Made by a program: the position numbers and the translations under genes. A stretch of 64,000 bases of DNA from Candidatus Gastranaerophilales bacterium (GTDB lineage Bacteria; Cyanobacteriota; Vampirovibrionia; Gastranaerophilales; Gastranaerophilaceae): assembly GCA_947626225.1 (NCBI GenBank), contig CANQRH010000004.1, positions 1 to 64,000 on the forward strand, in the 5' to 3' direction. The notes under the pieces were generated by a model, which was given only the letters and a program-made list of their open reading frames with translations, was not told where the DNA came from and searched no databases. Of the stretch, positions 38,593-45,086 are shown one piece after another (the stretch's first letter is position 1; each line of letters begins with the position of its first letter).

Positions 38593-38979
38593 ATGAAGAA
38601 AAATCTTATTATTATCTCATTAGTCTTTGCATTGCCGTTACTTGCTTATTGGATGATGACAATGTCCAATTCCTCGACTGCAAAAACCGTTCAAACAGGT
38701 AAACCTCAGGTGGTAAAATTTACATCTTCCATGTGTTTGGATTGCCAGACAATGAATAAGATATTTAAAGAAATTTTTCCGAAATATAAAGAGAAAATTA
38801 TTTTGACGGAAATTCCCGTACAGGATTCAAGCTCTTTTAATCAGGAACAGATAAAAAAATATAATGTAACGCTTGTTCCGACTATTATTCTTCTAAATTC
38901 AAACGGTCAGCAGACGAGAAGAATAGAAGGTGCAATAGAAAAAGACGAGCTTGAAAAATATTTGCAGGAGCTTAATTAA
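38593..38979 (+). CDS. membrane-anchored thioredoxin-like protein
   Basis: A 128-residue thioredoxin-fold protein. The N-terminal helix (about 4-23) anchors or exports it. The redox motif is CLDC (about 52-55), and the cis-proline loop appears in NVTLVPTIILL. It ends one base from the ccdA start, with which it forms a two-gene unit. CcdA proteins pass electrons from cytosolic thioredoxin across the membrane to such partners. It probably reduces extracytoplasmic disulphides; the target is unknown. Confidence 0.85.
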   Translation: MKKNLIIISLVFALPLLAYWMMTMSNSSTAKTVQTGKPQVVKFTSSMCLDCQTMNKIFKEIFPKYKEKIILTEIPVQDSSSFNQEQIKKYNVTLVPTIILLNSNGQQTRRIEGAIEKDELEKYLQELN

Positions 38980-39680
38980 TGGAAAACTATGCCGCATTAT
39001 TTACGCAGCAGGGCAGTCTGCCAATACTTTTTGCACTATCGTTTTTTGGCGGTTTAGCGGCATCTTTATCCCCCTGCTCTCTTGCAATGCTTCCGATAAT
39101 TGTCGGATATGTCGGCGGGTATTCTGATGCAAAACCTTTGAAAACATTCATTCAAATGCTGTTCTTTATTTTGGGAAGTGCGGCAGTATTTTCGATTATC
39201 GGAATAATTTGTGCTTTGACCGGTAAAGTTTTTGTATCTTTTGCGGGCGGATATTTCGGTATTATTCTTGCGGGTATAATTCTTGTAATGGGATTGAAGC
39301 TTATGGGAGTGCTGGATTTTGAACTTCCCGTAATCGTAAAAGAGTTACCGAAAAATGACGGAACAAACACATATCTTTATCCGATACTATTGGGCGGAGT
39401 ATTTGCTCTTGCGGGTTCACCCTGTTCTACTCCTATATTAGCAGGTATAATGGCTTTTGCATCTTTATCCGCAAGTATTGCACAGGCAATTGTTATGCTG
39501 TTTTTGTTTTCTCTGGGACAAGGTGTAATTCTTGTTCTTGCCGGATTTTTGACTTCGCAGTTGAAAAACCGTGAATGGTTTTATAAGTTTTCCGATTGGC
39601 TTTTAAAATTCAGCGGGTTTTTGTTGGTTCTTGCCGCTCTGTACATATATTACAAGATTTTTCTGCCGTTTTTCAGTTAG
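38979..39680 (+). CDS. ccdA: cytochrome c biogenesis/thiol transporter CcdA
   Basis: A 233-residue protein with six transmembrane helices. Each half has a conserved Cys in SPC (LSPCSLAML near 32 and AGSPCSTPIL near 146), the redox pair of the DsbD/CcdA family. It overlaps the thioredoxin-like gene by one base. No c-type cytochrome assembly genes are present in the window. A role as electron conduit for the paired thioredoxin is the best guess. Confidence 0.9.
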   Translation: MENYAALFTQQGSLPILFALSFFGGLAASLSPCSLAMLPIIVGYVGGYSDAKPLKTFIQMLFFILGSAAVFSIIGIICALTGKVFVSFAGGYFGIILAGIILVMGLKLMGVLDFELPVIVKELPKNDGTNTYLYPILLGGVFALAGSPCSTPILAGIMAFASLSASIAQAIVMLFLFSLGQGVILVLAGFLTSQLKNREWFYKFSDWLLKFSGFLLVLAALYIYYKIFLPFFS

Positions 39681-39741
39681 AAGTTTTTTTTTAAATATAT
39701 TTTTTTTTAGTTGGATGTAATAAATATAACTTTACGTTCGG

Positions 39742-39770
39742 TTGTAAAAACATCTTGAATATCGTATAAT
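39742..39770 (+). promoter_or_regulatory. ribH promoter
   Basis: TTGTAA, a 17-bp spacer and TATAAT about 22 bp before the ribH ATG, which has AAAGGAG. The leader is too short for an FMN riboswitch. Confidence 0.6.
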
Positions 39771-39790
39771 ATGTACAAAGGAGAGTAAAA

Positions 39791-40252
39791 ATGAAAACTT
39801 ATGAAGGTCAGTTGGTTGCAGGGAATGAAAAATTTTGTATTGTAGTATCTAGGTTCAATGATTTTATAGGTGCAAAATTATTATCAGGTGCGGTAGATGA
39901 ACTCAAACGCCACGGGGTTAGCGATGAGAATATTGAAATAGTAAAAGTTCCGGGTGCTTTTGAAATACCCATAACGGCTATGAAATTTGCCCAAACCAAG
40001 AAATATAATGCCGTAATAACTCTCGGTGCGGTAATTAAAGGTTCTACATCTCATTACGACTACGTCTGCGCTGAGGTTTCCAAAGGTGTTGCACAGGTAA
40101 GTCTGCAAACCGGAGTCCCCGTAATTTTCGGAGTTTTAACAACCGAAAATCTTGAACAGGCAATCGAAAGAGCAGGTACAAAAGCCGGCAACAAAGGCGC
40201 TGATGCCGCTAAATCAGCTATTGAAATGGCAAATCTGTTTGAAACTTTGTAA
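39791..40252 (+). CDS. ribH: 6,7-dimethyl-8-ribityllumazine synthase
   Basis: The penultimate step of riboflavin synthesis. The 153-residue protein has [27 protein letters not shown] (about 56-65), the phosphate loop [15 protein letters not shown] and the C-terminal [16 protein letters not shown]. The length is typical for the icosahedral enzyme. No other rib gene is adjacent. Its stop is followed by the 107-bp repeat array. Confidence 0.97.
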   Translation: MKTYEGQLVAGNEKFCIVVSRFNDFIGAKLLSGAVDELKRHGVSDENIEIVKVPGAFEIPITAMKFAQTKKYNAVITLGAVIKGSTSHYDYVCAEVSKGVAQVSLQTGVPVIFGVLTTENLEQAIERAGTKAGNKGADAAKSAIEMANLFETL

Positions 40253-40280
40253 AACTTGAAATATATAAAGTTAAACATTG

Positions 40281-40878
40281 TAAGCGAGTGACGTTCAAAA
40301 GTCAGAAAAGCAAAACTAAAGTTGACGGAAGGGGTAACAATCGGGAACGAGCGAAAAAGAAAAATAGCAGATTGCAATTATAATAAATAAGCGAGTGACG
40401 GTCAAAAGTTAGAAAAGCAAAACTAAAGTTGACGGAAGGGGTAACAGGCGGGAACGAGCGGAAAAGAAAAAATAACAGATTGTAATTATAATAAGTAAGC
40501 GAGTGACAGTCAAAAGTTAGGAAAGTAAAACGAAAGTTGACTAAAGGGGTAACAGGCGGGAACGAGCGGAAAAGAAAAAATAACAGATTGCAATTATAAT
40601 AAGTAAGCGAGTGACGATCATGAGTTAGGAAAATAAAACGAAAGTTGACGGAAGGGGTAACAGGCGGGAACGAGCGAAAGAAAAAAATAACAGATTGTAA
40701 TTATAATAAATAAGCGAGTGACGATCATGAGTTAGGAAAGTAAAACGAAAGTTGGCGAAAGGGGTAACAATCGGGAACGAGCGGAAAGAAAAAATAACAG
40801 ATTGTAATTATAATAAATAAGCGAGTGACGATCATGAGTTAGGAAAGTAAAACGAAAGTTGACGAAAGGGGTAAAAAG
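40281..40878 (+). repeat. 107-108-bp tandem array upstream of murQ, 5.6 copies
   Basis: The unit begins TAAGCGAGTGACG. The GCGAGTG landmark is at 40284, 40391, 40499, 40607, 40714 and 40821. Each full copy carries GGGGTAAC, GGGAACGAGCG and TTATAATAA (a TATAAT box). The last copy is cut by the murQ start, and its GGGGTAAAAAG supplies the ribosome site. Copies 4-6 also contain ATGAGTTAG. The array looks like repeated duplication of a promoter-leader unit. No coding frame runs through it. Confidence 0.88.
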
Positions 40879-41769
40879 ATGAGTGAAGTGATTACCGAAT
40901 ACAGAAATGAGAATACGAAAGACATTGATATTTTGTCAACTGTTGATATGGTTCGTAAGATGAACGAAGAAGATAAGCTTGTTGCGCTTGCCGTTGAGGA
41001 AGAAACTGAGCATATTGCACAGGCTGTTGATATGATTGCGAAACAGTTTTTGAAAGGCGGACGATTATTTTATTTTGGAGCCGGAACATCGGGCAGGCTC
41101 GGGATTTTGGATGCTTCCGAATGTCCGCCGACATTTAGTGTTTCTCCCGATATGGTTCAGGGCATAATAGCCGGTGGTGAGAACGCGTTTCGATTTGCGG
41201 TTGAAGGTGCGGAAGATAATTACGAAGCCGGTTATGAAGATGCAAAAGTTTTAACTGACAACGATATTGCGGTTGTAATTTCCGCAAGCGGTAATCCTAA
41301 ATACTTGCTTGGAGTTTTACAGAGGGCGGATGATGTTAATTGCAAGACTATTGCGATTACCTGTAACTCGAACGGAAGAATTGCCGAAGATGCCGGGCAT
41401 GTAATTTGTGTTGAAGTCGGGCCTGAAGTAATTGCCGGTTCTTCGAGATTAAAAGCGGGTACGGCACAGAAGATGATTTTGAATATGCTCTCAACGGGTG
41501 CAATGATTAAGGTCGGCAAGACTTATGAGAATTTTATGATAGATTTGAAAGCAACAAACGAAAAGCTGAAAGACAGAGCTATAAGGATTGTTGCACAGAT
41601 TGCCGATGTTTCGCACAGCGATGCACTTGCGGCTTTGTTAAAATGCAATTGGGAGATAAAGACGGCTATTGTTTCGCTTACCATGAAAATTGATATTGAG
41701 CAGGCAAGAGCGGAATTGAAAAAGCACGGCGGAGTTTTGAGAAAACTTCAGCAAGGAGTTAAGGTATGA
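40879..41769 (+). CDS. murQ: N-acetylmuramic acid 6-phosphate etherase
   Basis: Cleaves the lactyl ether of MurNAc-6-phosphate to GlcNAc-6-phosphate in cell-wall recycling. The 296-residue SIS-fold protein has FGAGTSGRLGILDASECPPT (about 66-85), the catalytic Glu in the EGAEDNYEAG region and SASGNPKYL. It starts directly after the tandem array and overlaps gpsA by 4 bp (ATGA). With NanE and the ROK kinase at 61 kb it suggests use of muramic and sialic-type amino sugars. Confidence 0.96.
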   Translation: MSEVITEYRNENTKDIDILSTVDMVRKMNEEDKLVALAVEEETEHIAQAVDMIAKQFLKGGRLFYFGAGTSGRLGILDASECPPTFSVSPDMVQGIIAGGENAFRFAVEGAEDNYEAGYEDAKVLTDNDIAVVISASGNPKYLLGVLQRADDVNCKTIAITCNSNGRIAEDAGHVICVEVGPEVIAGSSRLKAGTAQKMILNMLSTGAMIKVGKTYENFMIDLKATNEKLKDRAIRIVAQIADVSHSDALAALLKCNWEIKTAIVSLTMKIDIEQARAELKKHGGVLRKLQQGVKV

Positions 41770-42767
41770 AATTAACGGTATTGGGTGCAGGTTGTTGGGG
41801 ATTAACGCTTGCATGGCTTTTAACAAACAATTTTGAAGAAGTAACGGTTTGGGGCAGAGCGCAGGATTTGCCACATGAGCTGATTGAACATAAACACTTA
41901 TCAAAACCGCTTGAGATACAGCTTTCAGACAAAGTTGAAATTACCTCTAATCTGGAAAGTGCAATAACAAATGCTGATATAATTCTTTCTGTTGTTGCAA
42001 CATCGGGAACTCGTGATGTTTGCGAAAAGTTAAAGGAAGCGGGTATAAAATCGGAACAGATACTTGTTAATGCTTCAAAGGGAATTGAATTACCGTCATT
42101 AATGAGGATGTCAGAGGTAATTAGGGATGTACTTCCCGACCAAAAACTTACAATTCTTTCCGGCCCGACACTGGCCAAAGAAGTTTTGGCAGGGCTTCCG
42201 ACTGCGGCGTGTGTTGCTTGTGAAGATATTAAAACGGCGGAATTTGTGCAAAAAGCACTGAATGTTCCTTCTAAGTTCAGACTTTATACTAATACTGACG
42301 TAATCGGTGTTGAACTCGGCGGTTCTTTAAAAAATGTTATTGCGATTGCATCAGGCTTTGCACATACAATGGGATTGGGCGATAATTGTACGGGAACACT
42401 TTTGACTCGGGGGATGGCGGAAATTGTGCGCGTAAGTATTAATCTCGGTGCAAATCCTTCGACACTTTACGGTTTGTCCGGTATCGGAGATTTGATTGCG
42501 ACTTGTTCAAGCCCGATGTCAAGAAATTATACCGTAGGTTCCATGCTTGCTAAAGGTAAAAAAATTGATGATATTCTAAATGAGCTTGGCTCGGTTGCGG
42601 AAGGCGTAAAAACATCAAAAGCTGTTTGTGAACTCGCAAAAAAACTGGATATTGAAGTACCCGTTTCAAATGCTATATATGAAGCGGTTTATACCGATAT
42701 TACTCCTCAGGCGCTTTTAGAAAAATTGATGAACAGAAAATTGAAAGAAGAAGAAAAATATGTATAA
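41766..42767 (+). CDS. gpsA: NAD(P)-dependent glycerol-3-phosphate dehydrogenase
   Basis: Makes sn-glycerol-3-phosphate for phospholipid synthesis. The 333-residue protein has the nucleotide-binding loop VLGAGCWGLTLAWLL (4-18), NASKGIE, ILSGPTLAKEV and the catalytic Lys in LGGSLKNVIAIASG. The last residues of the gene overlap the start of the RicT-like gene by 8 bp. The three-gene unit murQ-gpsA-ricT is translationally coupled throughout. Confidence 0.96.
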   Translation: MKLTVLGAGCWGLTLAWLLTNNFEEVTVWGRAQDLPHELIEHKHLSKPLEIQLSDKVEITSNLESAITNADIILSVVATSGTRDVCEKLKEAGIKSEQILVNASKGIELPSLMRMSEVIRDVLPDQKLTILSGPTLAKEVLAGLPTAACVACEDIKTAEFVQKALNVPSKFRLYTNTDVIGVELGGSLKNVIAIASGFAHTMGLGDNCTGTLLTRGMAEIVRVSINLGANPSTLYGLSGIGDLIATCSSPMSRNYTVGSMLAKGKKIDDILNELGSVAEGVKTSKAVCELAKKLDIEVPVSNAIYEAVYTDITPQALLEKLMNRKLKEEEKYV

Positions 42768-43686
42768 ATTTGCCGCAGAATATTTGAAAAATACTTTTTA
42801 TCCTCTTCAGGTTCCTGATACTTTGAAACTTGAGGACGGACAGATGGTTCTTGTAAGAACGGAAAAGGGAGAAGAAGCACTAAAGGCGTTTATTATTAAT
42901 TCGCAAATCGCACAGCTTTGGGAAAATGCCAAAAATAAACCTGAACCTTTTCCTGTTATAAGAATTTTATCTCAGCGTGATTTGCAAACATTGGAAGATA
43001 TTAAAAAAGAAGAAGTTGAATCATTTTTTAAATGCAAAGCACTTGTTGAACAGCATAAACTTGTTATGAATCTGGTTCAATGCAGGATTACTTTTGACAG
43101 AAAAAAAATAACGTTTTACTACACAGCTCCGGAAAGAGTTGATTTCAGAGCTTTGTTGAAAGACCTGACTCAAGTTTTCACGCGTGTGAGAATTGATTTA
43201 AGGCACATCGGTGTCAGAGATGAAACCTCTATTATGGAAGGATGCGGATTGTGCGGACGTCCTTTTTGCTGTGCCAGTTTTTTAAGAAAATTCGGAACAA
43301 TAAACGTAAAACTTGCCAAAGATCAAGGGATGCCGATTGCTCCGGGTAAGATTTCCGGAACTTGCGGAAGGTTGTTGTGCTGTTTGAATTATGAATATTC
43401 AAATTATATTGATGCGGCAAAAGGTATGCCCCCGATTGGTTCTTCGGTTATGACACCTGACGGTTTGGGAAGGGTTTGCAGTCTGCATTTTATGTGCGGT
43501 AAAGTTACCGTGAAAACCGAAGACGGCAAAACAAGAGATTATACCAAAGGCGATATTGAAATGGTTGATGCTGATGTTAATGTCGAAATAGATGTTCCCG
43601 TAATGAACACTTATACCGATGAAAATGATAATATTGATATCAAACAGCTTGAAGATGACAGAAACAGTTCTACGGGTAATGTCTAA
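42760..43686 (+). CDS. ricT: PSP1-domain protein RicT (YaaT)
   Basis: In Bacillus, RicT belongs to the RicAFT iron-sulphur complex affecting RNase Y-dependent mRNA processing. The 308-residue protein shows LRHIGVRDETSIMEGCGLCG, then FCCASF and SGTCGRLLCCL; these Cys clusters are the family hallmark. A C-terminal SH3-like part (about 225-270) follows. RNase Y is encoded at 6.7 kb, so a link is plausible. RicA and RicF partners were not found in the window. Confidence 0.92.
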   Translation: MYKFAAEYLKNTFYPLQVPDTLKLEDGQMVLVRTEKGEEALKAFIINSQIAQLWENAKNKPEPFPVIRILSQRDLQTLEDIKKEEVESFFKCKALVEQHKLVMNLVQCRITFDRKKITFYYTAPERVDFRALLKDLTQVFTRVRIDLRHIGVRDETSIMEGCGLCGRPFCCASFLRKFGTINVKLAKDQGMPIAPGKISGTCGRLLCCLNYEYSNYIDAAKGMPPIGSSVMTPDGLGRVCSLHFMCGKVTVKTEDGKTRDYTKGDIEMVDADVNVEIDVPVMNTYTDENDNIDIKQLEDDRNSSTGNV

Positions 43687-43889
43687 AAGAATAAAGATTT
43701 TTTTATGTAGATAAAATATAATTCGCCGTTTTGAAGCGTTACGGTGTATTTAGGCAGATTTTTGTATTTGTTGTCTGATTTGATTTCTTTAACTTCTGCA
43801 ACAAGGTCATTATTAGATATTTCCCTCAATTCTTTGATAGAAATAATTTCTTTATCCAAAATTTTTGCCAGCTTATCGTAAGAATCCAT
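43683..43889 (-). CDS. small acidic/basic hypothetical protein
   Basis: A 68-residue protein (MDSYDKLAKILDKEII...) with no recognised domain. It is supported by a strong promoter: TTGATT, a 17-bp spacer and TATAAT (complement of 43896-43901) placed 6 nt before the ATG, with no ribosome site. This gives a leaderless prediction. Its 3' end overlaps ricT by 4 bp, tail to tail. Confidence 0.65.
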   Translation of the reverse strand: MDSYDKLAKILDKEIISIKELREISNNDLVAEVKEIKSDNKYKNLPKYTVTLQNGELYFIYIKKSLFF

Positions 43890-43937
43890 ATGTCTATTAT
43901 AACATAGTTATTATGAGTAATCAATAGTGTGCATAAG

Positions 43938-43959
43938 AAAAAAACTCCTTAAAGGAGTT
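43938..43959 (-). terminator. terminator of tRNA-Leu(CAG)
   Basis: On the minus strand, AACTCC-TTTAA-GGAGTT is followed by a run of T, starting about nine bases after the tRNA 3' end. Confidence 0.8.
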
Positions 43960-43967
43960 AGTTTATT

Positions 43968-44049
43968 TGTCGAAGATGGGACTCGAACCCACAAGGAATT
44001 ACCCACATGAACCTGAATCATGCGCGTCTACCAATTCCGCCACTTCGAC
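43968..44049 (-). tRNA. tRNA-Leu (anticodon CAG)
   Basis: Minus strand. Acceptor stem GTCGAAG pairs with CTTCGAC, discriminator A. The D-arm is GCGGAATTGGTAGACGC. The anticodon stem CATGA/TCATG has the loop TTCAGGT (CAG). The long leucine-type variable arm is followed by the T-loop GGTTCGAGTCC. The 82-nt gene does not encode CCA. Its first ten bases are repeated three more times upstream in the 123-bp array. Confidence 0.95.
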
Positions 44050-44430
44050 ATATTGGTAAAACAAATTATTTAGTTGTCAATTTATTATGTCTGCGCGGCG
44101 GAAGTTGAGTCAGGCTCAACCCTCTCTTCGGAAGATACTTAATCTTCCTCATCGGCAGAGTGCCACTTCGACATATTGGTAAAACAAATTATTTAGTTGT
44201 CAATTTATTATGTCTGCGCGGCGGAAGTTGAGTCAGGCTCAACCCTCTCTTCGGAAGATACTTAATCTTCCTCATCGGCAGAGTGCCACTTCGACATATT
44301 GGTAAAACAAATTATTTAATTGTCAATCTATTATGTCTCCGTGGCGGAAGTTGAGTCAGGCTCAACCCTCTCCTCGGAAGATACTTAATCTTCCTCGTCG
44401 GCAGAGTGCCACTTCGACATATTGTAAATA
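44041..44430 (-). repeat. 123-bp tandem array carrying the tRNA-Leu 5' end and a hairpin element
   Basis: Units start (forward) at 44041, 44164 and 44287, with the fourth boundary at 44410; spacing is exactly 123 bp. On the minus strand each holds, in order: the first ten tRNA bases GTCGAAGTGG, CACTCTGCCGA, a hairpin GGAAGAT-TAAGT-ATCTTCC, GAAGAGAGG, a second hairpin GTTGAG-CCTGA-CTCAAC, a GC-rich GCCGCGCAGAC stretch and a TTGACA box (TTGACAACTAAAT) before the next tRNA 5' end. Each unit could therefore start a transcript beginning like the tRNA. The innermost unit contributes the first bases of the real tRNA. Confidence 0.85.
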
Positions 44431-44450
44431 AACTATTCAGTTATCAAGTT

Positions 44451-45050
44451 CTATTTTATTTTCCTAAAAAATTCGTCAGAAATCAACTGCGAATATTTTT
44501 CTTTTTCATTTGCGGAAATTAAAAGCCTTTGAGTTCCGTCTTGAGCTTTTACTGCCGACACCATTCCGCCTACATCACCTATCGGAAGCTTTTTAACACG
44601 AGCCTCAAATTTTACGTATGGTACCGATGTGCCGTATGAATATAAGGTGCCGTGTTTTGTTACTTTCAAATTATCTACCGATAATGCTTGATATTTTACC
44701 TTACTCAATGCTTTTTGCAGCTTTTCTTCAACATTATCGGATTGGATATCCTCAGGCGTTATAAGCTCTTTCTTGCCCGAATCTACTACGAACATCTTTT
44801 GTCCTGATGCCTTGTGTTCTGCTGCTACAACGTTATAACCCATTATTCCCGCAGCTTTTTCTATTTCAAATTCATCGTTAATTTTTGAGAAATCACCGAC
44901 TTTTTGCGCACGCTCCAGCATGACATCCTGCGGGGGATTAAAATAGTTTTTCAACATATTTCCTACAAGTTCATTACCGCCCAGTGACACAAATCCCACA
45001 ATAGCAAGGGTTAAAAATAAAGCTCTGATAATATTTCTTAAACAGCCCAT
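44451..45050 (-). CDS. hypothetical membrane-anchored protein
   Basis: A 199-residue protein with an N-terminal hydrophobic helix (about 8-30) and a mixed alpha/beta, probably extracytoplasmic part. I do not recognise a family. AAGGA stands seven bases before the ATG. It is divergent from mutS, with a 36-bp gap that must hold both promoters. The tRNA array lies behind its 3' end. Confidence 0.75.
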   Translation of the reverse strand: MGCLRNIIRALFLTLAIVGFVSLGGNELVGNMLKNYFNPPQDVMLERAQKVGDFSKINDEFEIEKAAGIMGYNVVAAEHKASGQKMFVVDSGKKELITPEDIQSDNVEEKLQKALSKVKYQALSVDNLKVTKHGTLYSYGTSVPYVKFEARVKKLPIGDVGGMVSAVKAQDGTQRLLISANEKEKYSQLISDEFFRKIK

Positions 45051-45051
45051 A

Positions 45052-45080
45052 TTGAATTCCTTAACATGTTATACTAATAT
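45052..45080 (+). promoter_or_regulatory. mutS promoter, predicted leaderless
   Basis: TTGAAT (45052-45057), a 17-bp spacer and TAATAT (45075-45080), 6 nt before the ATG. TATACT at 45070 is an alternative -10. No Shine-Dalgarno is present. Confidence 0.6.
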
Positions 45081-45086
45081 TATATT

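Noticed and set aside
39722-39790. FMN riboswitch before ribH
   Set aside because: The promoter is within about 50 bp of the start, leaving no room for the aptamer.
40253-40878. CRISPR array
   Set aside because: The 107-bp units are repeated in full without unique spacers, and no cas genes are present.
44120-44155. Hammerhead-ribozyme-like CCGATGA ... GAA core on the minus strand of the 123-bp repeats
   Set aside because: The flanking CTCT and AGAG pair with each other, so the three-stem topology is absent. The U of CUGAUGA is C, and the second locus lacks GATGA.
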